DNA of 64,000 nt from Plecoglossus altivelis (Eukaryota > Chordata > Actinopteri > Osmeriformes > Plecoglossidae), in assembly GCA_036571765.1 (NCBI GenBank), contig BROE01000012.1, positions 15,019,630 through 15,083,629 of the forward strand, written 5' to 3'. The notes under the pieces are model-generated. The model was not told the origin of the DNA and ran no database searches. It saw only the letters and a program-made list of their open reading frames with translations. Position numbers and translations under genes: made by a program. This document shows, piece after piece, positions 10,756-24,400 of the stretch. How positions within the stretch are numbered: position 1 is the first letter of the stretch; the number at the start of each line of letters is the position of its first letter.

Positions 10756-13700
10756 AGGCCTGTTTACACAATCCCCACGTGTGGATGCATGGAGAGGGAG
10801 TCTCTACTGTGCAGTAGAAACAGTAGAGGCAGTGCAGTGTGATATTGCAGTATGTTACTGTAAGAGGCAGTTGAGGCAGGGCAGTGTGGTAGTGTAGTTG
10901 AGGAAGTAGAGGCAGTACAATGTGGTAGTTTAGTTCAAGAAATAGAGGCAGTACAATATGGTAGTGCAACGGGCAGTACAGGGATAGTTTACCTTCTCCC
11001 CTTTGGGTCCTGAGTTTCCAGCGTCTCCAGGGTGACCGACGTTACCCTGGCAACGAGAGTGGACACGAGCGTTTCAAGTTGACGTAGTTGCGGAAGTGTG
11101 AGTCAGTGCTGTAGGAAACATTCGCTGGTAGGCGACAATCTAAAGTTTGTATATGTTCATTTGTTTACTGTTTGTGATAGCATTCTGATTATATCACATG
11201 AAATGTCTTTTATTTACATTTTCAGACTCGTTTATTTGTTAAGAATTATTTATTTTCATTCGTCATTTTCCAATCTCTGTTCCTGCCGTTGTGATTTCCA
11301 GTTTCCTATAGGAAGGATCAACAAAGAGCTGTATTGTGTCCTACCTCCTTGCCTCGGGGTCCGGGGGGCCCCAACAGGCCCTGGGGCCCCTGCTGCCCCC
11401 TCTCTCCTGCCACCCCCAGGGGGCCGGGTTTCCCACAAGACCCCAAGTCCCCCTGTCACACAGCAGAAGGACATGGAGTTCTGAGACGACAGTAGCCAAC
11501 GTACAGTGGCAGAGAAATGGTTATAAATCGTCCGTTCGTTAAGTGGGTGATTTGAATCACAATGGACAGACTAATGGTGCGTTTAGTAAGTAGGGTAGAA
11601 GATGAAGAACATTCAGTGAGGTGTTTAAGTGTCAATAAGTACAGCCCTGTTTCAAGTTAAGGTACGCCAGTCTGATCTTCACGGAGGGCAAACTTGATCG
11701 ACCGAGAACGTCTTCGTTTCGCAAAACTCCCAACAACAGGTTTCCTTTCTCTCGCGCAACCCTCTCAGAACGTTTTCATAAGTAAGAACTTATCCCTGTT
11801 TAACGTTGCCCAGCAACATACAGGTTTAACGAACAAGCGTACCTGATCTCCCTTACTTCCTGGTGGTCCCTCCACACCTGTCTGTCCCGGAGTTCCCTGG
11901 GGCCACAGGAGAAACATCAGAACGACCCCAGACACAGCCAAGAAAAGACAATCAGTTCCCGTGAGGAACTGTTCCGTTTGGAGGGAGGGCTTCTTACCTG
12001 CTGTCCATCCAGACCAGAGGGCCCCGTGGCTCCTGGGGCCCCCAGCAGCCCCTAGGAGACGAACCAACACAGCAACCAGGAATCAGAGATGTGTCGGTAC
12101 TTTGCTTATTAAGGGTTAGCATGGTCCAATATAGATCATCTTCTACCATGTTTACTACATGATCATATAGATCATCTACAACCATGTTTCATACATTATC
12201 ATATAGATCATCTACTACCATGTTTTATACACTATTATACTGATCATCTATTACCATGTCTTCTAAACTATCATATAGATCATCTACTACCATGTTTTTT
12301 ATACATTATCAAATAGATAATCTATTACCATGTTTTTATACATTATCATATAGATAATCTACAACCATGTTTCATACACTATCATATACTGTAGATCATC
12401 TATTACCATGTCTTCTAAACTATCAAATAGATCATCTACTACCATGTTTTTATACATTATCATATAGATAATCTACTACCATGTTTTATACATTATCATA
12501 TAGATAATCTACTACCATGTTTTATACACTATTATACTGATCATCTATTACCATGTCTTCTAAACTATCATATAGATAGATCATCTACAACCATGTTTCA
12601 TACATTATCATATAGATAATCTACTACCATGTTTTATACACTATTATACTGATCATCTATTACCATGTCTTCTAAACTATCACATAGATCATCTATCACT
12701 ATGTTTCCTACATTATCGTATAGGTCATCTATCACTGTGTTTTCTACACTATTGTATAGGTCATGTATCACTATGTTGTCTACATTATCGTATAGCTCAT
12801 ATCATCATGTTTTCTACATTATAATATAGATAATCTTTACCAACCATATCTCCTCTCTCCCCCGCTGGTCCATGTAACCCATCAGCTCCTTGCATGCCCT
12901 GGAAAACAACGTCTCAACGCTCAAGCCACAGTGACGAAATAAAGGTAAGCTAGTCAGCCTAGCATAGATCCCGACTGAATCATTACCTAAACATCCAATG
13001 CGTTCAGGTGAGATGAGAGGAGAAAGAGGAGGAGCAGAGGGTGATGAGGAGCAGAAGAGAGGAGGGAGAGGAGCATTTGGAGAGGAGGAGGTGGTACAGT
13101 GTTGAAAACACCAGCGCCCGCTTACCAGAGTTCCAGAGGGGCCGTCTAGGCCTGGTGACCCCAGGGGGCCTCTGCCTCCCCTGGGCCCTGGCTTTCCCAA
13201 GCTCCCATCTGGTCCGGCAAGTCCTGGAGGGCCCTGGAAAACACATATAGATTATCCATACGCACACACGCACGCACTCACGCACAAACTCTTTCTGATC
13301 CCTTCTCGATGTCATGCCCTAAAACGCACCACTCTGCATCTGACTGATCTTCAACGGGAGCTTGGCAGAACACGCTCGCACGCTTGCACGCTCGCACGCT
13401 CGCACGCTCACACGCTCACATGCTCACACGCTCACATGCTCACACGCTCGCACTCGCACATGCTGATGGCAATGCTGAGAGGACAGTGTTCGGACTGACA
13501 AGCGTCATCACTCACAGGAGAGCCGTCGATACCTTTGGAACCCAGATCTCCCTGCCGACCCTGTGAGGAAAACAAGCAAGGGTCAGCACCCACATGCTGC
13601 CGAAGAGGATGGAATCTGTGGCCTGTTTGTCTTCCTGTATGGGGAGGGGTGCTTCTGGGAAATGTAGTTTTCTTTGGGGGGTTGATTTCTCACCTGAGGT

Positions 13701-14104
13701 CCAGAGGGTCCTCTCTCTCCAGGTGGACCTGGCAGACCCTGAAAAACAGACAGATCACCTTCGCAGTCGAAACACTAGCGCTCACACACAACATCAGCTG
13801 TTGCCATGGGAGCTGGAACACACAAGGCTGACTGGATAGAGAACATCTGGTGTGCTGAAGAAGCACTACGTTACAAAGCGAACACACCCAGTCTAGCAAT
13901 AACATCTAAGGTAACCATAAAAATGTTGAAATAGAGAGCAATGAAAATGATACAGTATCTCCAATGATACAGTATCTCCATGCCAACATTGCGAACGATA
14001 AGACGATGATTCATGAGCTCTGTGTACGTACCGGAGGCCCTGGCTTGCCTGCAGGGCCTGGGGGACCTCGTAGGCCGGTTTCACCCTGCAACACACACAC
14101 ACAT

Positions 14105-14139
<35 letters not shown>

Positions 14140-17100
14140 AGACGGGATGTGACTTCATCAAAACATCATGGTGTTGTGTGATGTCATCAAACAATCGCGA
14201 AATATTCTAGACACAAACACCAGCACGATTAGACCATTTGAACGTCTCATGACACTGTTGCATCTGTGTGCATTTGGATCATTACAGCGCGCAAGTGTAG
14301 AGTAGGTACGGGAGGGGGAGAGGCCTCACCCTTTGACCCATGTGACCTGATGTTCCGCGCATTCCTACGTTTCCAGGGAGACCCTGAAAGAGTGAGCAGC
14401 AGCACGTGAGACACGGGAAACATGCCTTTCACATATGTGGAACGTGTGCGTCCAAGGTCCTTGAGTGTCCTCACATTGCTGGGATTACAAGACAAACAGG
14501 AACACACACACACACACACTTGTATATGCAGCATTCTGAAGGTTCACTTACATACATTCCTACTGGGCCCTGGGAGCCCTCCGAGCCAGGCTTTCCTGAT
14601 AAGCCCTGGAAGAAGAGGTCACAGCAAAGGACACACACACACACACATTTGCACATACAAACACACACATTTTCACATACAAACACACACACACGTACAC
14701 TCATAAGCAAAGACGTACATACTCACATGAATGAGTAATGATCCACTGTTATCCACATGCACTGTACAGAAAGCGCTGTGTGGGACTCACCCTGTCTCCA
14801 AGAGGGCCAGGCTGGCCCTGTGGCCCCTGTCGTCCAGCTGGACCCTGCCAGAGAGACAGTAGTCACTTTCACTGTGATGAGGGGCCCTAGTCCTGCTAAC
14901 ACTTTGATCAGGGGCCCCAGCCCTGCTGTGATGATGCCCCTAGCCATACTAACACTAATGAGGGCCCTAGCCATGCTAACACTAATAATGCCCCCTAGCC
15001 ATGCTAACACTGATGATGCCCCCTAGCCATGCTAACACTGATGATGCCCCTAGCCATGCTTACTCTAATGATGCCCCCTAGCCATGCTAACACTGATGAG
15101 GCACCTAGCCATGCTAACACTGATGATGCCCCTAGCCATGCTAACACTGATGAGGCCCCTAGCCATGCCAACACTAATAAGGCGCCTAGCCATGCTAACA
15201 CCAATAAGGCTCCTAGCCATGCTAACACTAATAAGGCTCCTAGCCATGCTAACACTGATAAGGGGCCCAAGCCCTGCTGTGATGAGCGGCCCTAGCCATG
15301 CTGTGATGAGGGGCCCTATCTATGCTGTGATGAGGGGCCCTAGGGGGTCCTAACCATGCTGTGATGGGGGGCCCCAGCCATGCTGTGATGAGGGGCCCTA
15401 GGGGGTCCTAGCCATGCTGTGATGAGGGGCTCTAGGGGGTCCTAGCCATGCTGTGATGAGGGGCCCTAGCCACGTTTACACTGTAACTAAGTGTTTCAAA
15501 CACCCTTCAGGGACAGAGGGATGATGCCATACCGGCTGTCCTGGGGGTCCATCCAGACCTGGCGCTCCGGTGATGCCATGGAACCCCTGGAGGAGCAGAG
15601 GAGGAGGAGGGAGAGGAGGAGGAGGGAGAGGAGCAGAGGAGGAGCAGAGGGAGAGGAGGAGGAGGGAGAGGAGCAGAGGAGAAGATGAGAGGAGCAGAGG
15701 AGAAGAGGCAGGAGGAGGGAGAGGGGCAAAGGAGAAGATGAGAGGAGGAAGAGGAGGAGCAGAGGGAGAGGAAGAGAAGAGGACCAGAAGGAGAAGACGA
15801 GAGGAGGCAGAGGAGCAAAGGAGAAGTGGAGAGGAGGAGGGAGAGGAGCAGAGGAGAAAAGGAGATAAGGTAGAGGAGGGGCAAAGGAAGAGGAGGAGCA
15901 GAGGGAGAGGAGGAGAAGAGGACAGGAGGAGCAGAGGGAGAGGAGGAAAGGAGGCGCAAATCACCAGAAGTAATCATAGCAGCAGTAAAGGAGGACAATA
16001 ACGGAAAATTCCGAGAGTTGTAGCCAGAACTACTGTCTGTGAGCATGTCTGGGAACATTAAAATGCAAATAACACCACTAATGGAAATTGATGACGCAAC
16101 ATAACAACGCAATGCCGGTGGTTGATTCCATAAACAACTGGGTGGATTAATTCAAGGTAAATTGTTGCTTAATCGTCTGATTAATTTATCTGCGATTATG
16201 AATAAATTGGATCAAATGTACTGTGCACATAAATTTGACTCCTGAATTATGAAGAAAGTTTAAAGAGTTATTTTACCAGAGTAATACGCTCATGTTTCTT
16301 AATGAAAGAGCTCGGTGTTGTAACGTCAGTAATGTTGTTGGAACATGAACCATGGATTGGCTTAATACACAACCTCTCATCTGTGGCTGCATGGTGAACC
16401 TGCAGATCTGAAGGTAACCCTGAGGGTTATCCTGCCCCCAGCACTGGCCACAATTCACCACAACATGATTATAATCAACGTCTTCCAGAGTGTTCCTCCT
16501 TCGTCTGCCAGTGGTGTTATTAGATAATAACACAGAACACTACCCAGGTCAGCAGGTCACTCACAATTTTCATCATCATTAATTCACATCGTAAAATACA
16601 TAATTCGAATCCCTCGTATTCAGTGGTCGAGAAGATTACTAGGGCCTGCATGTGTGTGTGTGTGGAGGCAATGGCTTCACTGACCAACCACACACTCCTC
16701 TGACCCTCCCATACTCATAAACACACACTCCTAACACACACTCCTAACTCACTCACACTCACACACACACTCCAGTCCTCAACATGCATTTCTAACACCA
16801 CCCACACATACACATACACACACACACACTCTAGTCCTCGACACGCATTTCTAGCTCCCCCCACCCACCCACACCCACACACACACATACACCCACACAC
16901 ACCTCCCACACACACATACACACCTACCACACACACATACATACGCACCTCCCACACACACCCACACACACACACACACATCTCCCACACACACACACAC
17001 ACACACACATGTTCACGCGTTAACGAGCTCAGGGACACACCTGATCTCGTTAACTAGGCAGTAGCAGGTACTTTCCTGTCCTGTTAAAATTTGGCCTTCG

Positions 17101-18403
17101 GCTGAGTTTGTTGTGATTGGCTGCTCGTGAAAACCGTAAAACGGCATCATATAATCCGAGGGGGCTACTTGTAAAAATGTGATAAGGTGTTTTCATTAGC
17201 TGGGGGGCTGTTGTCCTGGTCACATGGAACTATGCCCGACCCGTGATGTCATCGAAGACCGACTACAGGTCACTGGAAGACGGAACATATGAACCCTAGT
17301 CTGACACAGCCATCTCCTGCGTCTGTGTAGACCTCCATTTTGTTTGAATCTCAATACCTGTCACTACTGGAGCTCTTTCATGCCAAAGATTCACCACGGT
17401 ATGTTAAAAAGACGTCAATAACATCAGGTTAAACTCAGAGCCGCTGTATGTATGTGTCTCACCATTAACCCTTCACTGCCTGCACTCCCCACCGCTCCAG
17501 AGAAGCCCTAGAAACACAAGAGAACCCCATCAGCGTAGCCTCTTACACGGTGACAACACGTCTGTGGAGCCCCTGGGGGCAGAGGAGCCACAGGACTGAC
17601 CGCCACCTTTCACATCGTGCATGAAGCTTGACAACAAATCAACGCTACCGTCATGTAACAAAAGTTTACTGTCCAGGGATGCGGACAGGAGTCGAAGGGA
17701 GGTTGATGAGTGCGGAGGTGAATCGGGAAATCTGCAGTGTGTGGTCGAGATCGTGCTCGAGTGCAGCGCGCCCTCGCGAACGACAAGCGCTCGTAACGCC
17801 GCCGCCGCCCTCTGCTGGCCAGGACCGGAACTGCAACAACACAAGTTCGGCGCAACGAGCAAGTCGAAGGCACTGCGAACCAAACTCAGATCCAGTTCGA
17901 TCCGGTCGAACTGACACAGTTTCTAGCGTGTTTCCGCTAGCGGCGGCGTCGGTCGACGGTGGCGAGACAGCGGTAGAGGCGGCGTTACGAGAGGTCGACG
18001 ACGACACGCTGCCACACGAGACTGAAGGAGAGTGTTCATGGTTTGGAAATATGATGTAGAATGGGAACCTGTGTACCAGGCTTTCCTTCTGCTCCCTCTG
18101 TCCCAGCAGGCCCTGGTGAACCCTGTTAGACAGGAACACACACACACTCCAAACATTGCTACAGTTGTTCTGGACATGTCCATTTTAGACAGGTAGTATC
18201 AGATCAAAGATGGAGAAAGAGCTTCTGGGTAAATCAGAGCAACACTATAATGATGTGCTTCCTGGTCACCACAGGATACTCACTGGAGGACCAGGCTGGC
18301 CAGCATAACCTCTCTGTCCAGAGCGGCCCTGAGAGGAGGAGAGGCTGGCTTTTAGAACACCTCACCAACACACAGGAACACTATCACACACACAGGTACA
18401 CTA

Positions 18404-18440
<37 letters not shown>

Positions 18441-21400
18441 AACACTACCACACACACACAGGAACACTACCACACACACACACACAGGAACACTACCACA
18501 CACACACAGGAACACTACCACACACACACAGGAACACTACCACACACACACCAACACACAGGAACACTATCACACACAGGAACACAACCACACACACAGG
18601 AACACTATATATCATTTAGTCGAGATCAGTCCAGTAGAGTCTGGTAGAGTCCGGCAGAGTCCAATAGAGTACAGTAAAGTCTGGTAGAGTCCGGTAGAGT
18701 CCATCAGAGTCTGACAGAGTCCGGTAGAGTCCAGTAGAATCTTACCTTGGTTCCTCTGGGTCCTGGTTTACCACTCCGTCCATCCTGTCCTCTATTTCCC
18801 TTCAAAGTTAAATATTTATTATAGTAACTTATTCTCACTCTATTTGTATATGTTATTAGTTATTCATGAGAGTATTTAAGAGGGTTTGGAATCCACAGCT
18901 TCCTCTCCATCTCTCTGAGATGAGTGAGATTGATTTGTGATTACAGTACGGGAGCATGCATGCTGATATCTCCATTGAGCTTCATTGAACTACGAAACAC
19001 GGATGGCGTTTGAAAAACAAAATGGCAGCTGACCTTTAACCCTTCTCTGCCTAGTTTCCCGTGAAGGCCGGTCTCTCCCATCTCCCCCTGTGCCAGGAAA
19101 AGTAATCAAACCCAGGAGATGATTATCCAGGGACTGAGGGAGCTGCTAAGCAGTGTATTTCTGCAGGTAAAATTAGCGTACCTCCAACCCTTTGATGCCA
19201 GGTTGACCTTTGACCCCAGAGAAACCAGGGAAGCCAGCAGGACCACTTTCTCCTTGACGACCCTGAATACCAGACGGCCCACCAAAACCCTGGAAGAGAA
19301 TGAGGGGTGGGGGGTGGTGGTGAGCAGGCAAGCAGGCAGGCAGGAAGGCAGGACGGCAGGACGGCAGGAACGCAGTATGTTACGTAACATTTGTGTCTTG
19401 CAAACTAGGACAGAGACAAAGATGGACTGCGGGACTACGACACGGACATGAGACTCGTACCTTGTCTCCTTTTGGTCCAGGGTCACCCTGGTCTCCATGA
19501 ACACCTCTGTTGCCCTGGGGAAAAGGTCAAGGGTCAACAGGTCAAGGTTTGAGGGTCAAATCAGGGAGAGATGTGTGTTTCAGGCCAGGGATGACATTGG
19601 TCAAACTTGGCACGGCTGTTACTTACTGGGATGCCGAGAAACCCCATTGGTCCTCGTGTTCCCGGAACACCCTGGAACCAATCAGGAACAGAGAAGGGAT
19701 TCATGTTGTACTTAGTGTTAGTTTGGTCTGAAGGCAATACAGTACAATGTCAAGTGTTATAAGTTAAATTCTGGAGCTTGTATTCTTCGACTGTTGATGC
19801 TGTTGGACAAGCCTGAAATTCATCAAGCATTTCATTTCCTTAACACTCTATAAATGTGCATGCAGTATGACCCCCCCCCCCCCAAAATAAAAAAAAACGA
19901 GTTTTAATAACTAAAACAACCTAAATACAGTCGAACATTCGTTAAAATGGCCATCCCCTGGAACCAATTAGAGACAGAGGATTCCTGATTGTCTGGTAGT
20001 CCTGAAGACTGGATAGTGCTTTACTTAACACTGTACATGTAGTATATCTATAGTGCTGATCGTGCAACTGAAGCTGTAACTAAAAGCCAAGCTGAAGCAC
20101 ACATGCAACCCAGCTGTAGGTTTACAGGTCCTCCTAAAGGCAGATTTAGTAGATTCTGTCATTACTCCTACTTCAAAGTGACCCAGGGCCACTTCCCCCC
20201 TCCTGACCCTGATACTAGTGTCTCTGATCAGCTGTGAGGAGGAGGAGGAAAGCTGGAGATCTGGAGGAAACTGTCTGATGTACACCAACACAATTTAATG
20301 TACACTAGCACAGTCTAATGTACACCAGCACAATGTAATGTGCACTAGCATAGTCTAACATACACTAGCACAGTCTAATGTACACCAGCACAAGGTAATG
20401 TACACTAGCATAGTCCAACATACACCACCATAGTCTAATGTACTCTAGCACAGTCTAGCATACACCAGCACAGTCCAACATACACCACCATAGTCTAACA
20501 TACACTAGCACAGTCTAGCATACACCAGCACAGTCCAACATACACCACCATAGTCTAAAATACACTAGCACAGTCTTATGGTCTTTTCCATCAAGCCTAC
20601 ACTTTATTCAAAACTCTATTCCTGGTCTTTACTGGGTCCCAAACTGCTGCTGGTGTCTTCATTTGTTCTGTGTTTTATCTATCTATCTATGTATCTACCT
20701 ACCTACCTACCGATCTATCAATTCATTTCATAATCATTATTGTCCACTAATTGTGAGTCTTTTTGGTTACTCACCATTGGGCCCTCGAATCCAGGCTCAC
20801 CCCGGACACCTATCGGCCCCGAGGCCCCCTGGGATGCACAGAGGAGAGGAACGGGAGGGGGTAACAGAGAGGTGCAAAAGGGTTGTCAGAGAGGTGACAG
20901 AAGTGAGAGAGGGGTGAGAGAGGGGTGAGAAAGGGGTGACGGAAGTGAGAGAGGGGTGAGAGAGGGGTGAGAAAGAGGTGACAGAAGTGAGAGAGGGGTG
21001 AGAGAGAGGTGACAAAGGGGTGACAGAGGGGAAACATCTTTGAATGTCTTCAGCATCAAGCACACCAACACTGGTTTCTCTCACCCCCCCAAAACATCCA
21101 TTAGAGGTAACTTACCTGCTGCTCTTGAGGACAGAATCAGGAGAGAGATACTGAATATAGAGCTCTGACATGCCTTCAGTAACCAAAGACCAATAAGTAA
21201 CCTGTATTCTCTTAAAGGCTAGGGTTTATACGAGACCATGAAGTTTACAAGCGAGAGAGAGAAGGGGGAGGGGGGAGACTTTGGAGACTTACAGGGTCTC
21301 CTTTTGGACCAGGAAGTCCACCTAACCCAGTCAGTCCCTGTCAACACACAAACACAGTGCACGTGACCTTAGACCTCAGCTACTTCCTGGTTAAAAATTA

Positions 21401-24400
21401 CTTTGTTTTGAAAGTTGGCAATATTTTCCCAGTGATCGGAGTACGGCGCGAGTCTGACTGACCTGGGTCCCTCTTGGTCCGGGGGGCCCAATTCTTCCCT
21501 CTAACCCAGGGGGCCCCTGGAAAAACAAACACAGAATGAATGTCCAGGTGACTGGGCCCATCCCCATCAAAGGATTTTAGCCCTCTGATATCAACAAACT
21601 TATAAACAACATGAGAGGAGATAGAAGAGTCATACCTGGGGCCCTCGGGGGCCAACGCCTCCAGCCGCTCCCAGCTCCCCCTGGTGGACGGAGACAGATC
21701 ATACATGCAGATGTAAGAAGACGACAGTGATGGGTGAGACTATTTTACAGAAATACATGGACACTGATCTGTGAGTACTGGATAATGGAGTAGAACTTTC
21801 ATCTATCACCATGTTCATATTATCAACACAAATCATGCTTCCCCCAGTTCTACACTGGTCTATATGTGATGTGTGGTGTGAGCATCCCATGGATACATCA
21901 ACATGAAATACATATATTATATGATGACATGAATGATCACCATCTCACCTGAGAGCCGTTTGCTCCCTGAACACCGACAGAACCAGTGAAACCAGAGGCT
22001 CCCTAAAGACACGGCAAACACACACACTGAAACTCTCAACTGACACCAGGCAAGGTTTAACACCTCCTTCACAAGGTACTACTGGACGGCAGAGTAACGG
22101 CTGTAACTCACCGCTGCCCCCGGTGGCCCTGGAGGACCATCCAACCCATTCTCCCCCTGTGGAAACAAAACGACCGATCAGCTCTTTTCACAAGCAATGT
22201 CACCGTCAGGAGATAAACAGAAGACAGGAAGGCGTCTTCAGCAGAGTAAGGAAGGGTTCCTCACCTCGGGCCCCTCAGGCCCCTCCGGACCCTGCGTCCC
22301 TCTGATTCCCTGAGGCCCCTGGATGCAAAAAGCACAGCAGAGAAGTAAGTCCATCTGAACAATCTGGGCTAAGCTCAGCTTAAGACGTCAAGCGTCAAAA
22401 CAACATAACACATTTGATGTTATAAACAGACACTTACTGGAGGGCCAAGAAGGCCTGGGTGTCCAGTTAAACCCCTGGAGCCCTACACATGGAAACACAT
22501 TTCACCTTTTTAAGAGCAAAACTTGAGTTGTTGCAGTACCGTCTTCAGCCTCTAAGTGGCAGTGCAATCACACGACATGTAAGAGTAACTGGAAATGTAA
22601 AAGAATTAAAGAAAAATTATAATTTTTTAAAGAGTTAATTTTTCCCGTACTTTCTCGCCAGGTTCTCCTGGGTGTCCTATGGAGCCCTTGGATCCAGCAT
22701 GACCCTGAGGTAACAGAGAGAGAGACAGTTCTTATCAGTCAGGACCCGGTGTAGGAATGGTCCTGTACACTGGACACAGTGCAGTCAGTCCTCCAGATAG
22801 TCAGCATCAGCATCGAACAGCATCTCTCTTCTTCCATGATTTCCAGGCTCTGGATGAACAGCATCCTAACCATGTTTGATTAAACAGAGTTTGAAAGACG
22901 CTTTAAAGGGTCCAGAACTCACCTCGTCCCCCTTCTCGCCCTTCGATCCAGGATCTCCTCTGAATCCCAGTGGGCCCTGGTCCAAAAACAAGACAACAAC
23001 AAACACCGTCATGCGCTCAAACAGACACAAACAAAGCTCAATGTTTAGAGCATTCAACTGTTTATCAAAAGGTTGTGGGTTCAAATCCCCTAGACATCGC
23101 TTTGGATATACAAAATCATCGGATACATTAATTTCTTATATATCAGAATTAGGATTCACATCAGCTTATATGAGACTTATGTGACAAAATCACAGTATAC
23201 TGACTATATCCTTCCTATTTCTGTACAGTACATGACTATATCCGTTTCTGGTGACCTATGACCTATGACTTCCTACCTGCGGTCCAGGGATGCCAGCTGA
23301 ACCAGACAGGCCGTCTTCTCCGTCTTGTCCATTTCTCCCAGGCGATCCTGCCCTACCAGCAACACCCCTGTCACCACGGTCACCCTGCAACACAACACCA
23401 CCGTCACCACCAACATCATCACCACCCTGCAACACTACACCACCATCACCACCAACATCACGATCACCCTTCAAAACAACACCACCATCACCATCAACAT
23501 CATCATCACCCTACAACACAACACAACACCACCATCACCACCAACACCCTCATCATCACCACCCTGCAACACAACACCACCATCACCCCCAACATCATCA
23601 TCACCACCCTGCAACACAACACCACCATCACCACCAACATCATCATCATCACCCTGCAACACAACACCACCATCAAGACCAACACCACCATCACCACCAA
23701 CACCCTCATCACCATCATCACCACCCTGCAAGACATGGTGAGAGAAAACCGGAGAAGAACACAAACAAATCGGACGTCTAAACCATCTGCTGTCTTTAGG
23801 TTGAGCCGAGTGTTCAATGTTAGGCTCTGGGCGTGATGTATTGTATACTTTCTGAAGGTGGCTAGGAGGGTGAAGGAGGTGTGAGCTCTGCTGCTGTGTG
23901 AGGAGAGGGGACCAGGGTGCACAAGACAGCGCTTGGTTCCTGGGTCGTGTTTTCAAGTGTTTACCCGCGGGTCAAATGACCCGAAGGTCCTTTCTGCAGA
24001 AGCTAGCATGTGGTGAGCTGCAAGAGACATGAGGTCTCCCTCTATGAAAACTGGACACGGTGTGAAAACATATCCAGGTTAATGTGTACTGTGTGTTCAC
24101 ACACACACACGTTTCACACAGTCATGCACACTCACGTACACATACACCGTGCACACACGCACTTGTGTACACAGAAACACACACAGAAACGCGCACACGC
24201 ATTTCTCCTGCCACGTGCCTGCCTCAGACCAGACACTGGAGCGGAGACGGTAGGGAAGGAGAGAAGATGGGATTTCCAGTTGTGCCAGACCAATGCCAGT
24301 CTCTGATGTGGGTCTGGGTCTGTTGTGCCTCAGATTCACAGCACTTTACAAGTCAGTTCAACTAAGGACGGTGACACTACAAGACAAAGCACAGCAACAG

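Noticed and set aside
15570..16001. Arg/Glu-rich and Ser/Leu-rich frames
   Set aside because: Low-complexity GGA tract; the same applies to the GA tracts at 1.5, 9.5, 36, 37.5, 42, 44.8, 55.7 and 62.5 kb.
17621..18059. Frames of about 100-160 codons on both strands in GC-rich DNA
   Set aside because: No homology recognised, and they lie in an intron and overlap the exon at 18069 only in the wrong register; GC-rich DNA has few stops.
23963..23990. Possible extra exon with KGPSGHLTR on the minus strand
   Set aside because: It has an acceptor-like TTCTGCAG, but its length is not a multiple of three and it would break the phase-0 pattern. The sequence is a palindrome, GGGTCATTTGACCC.
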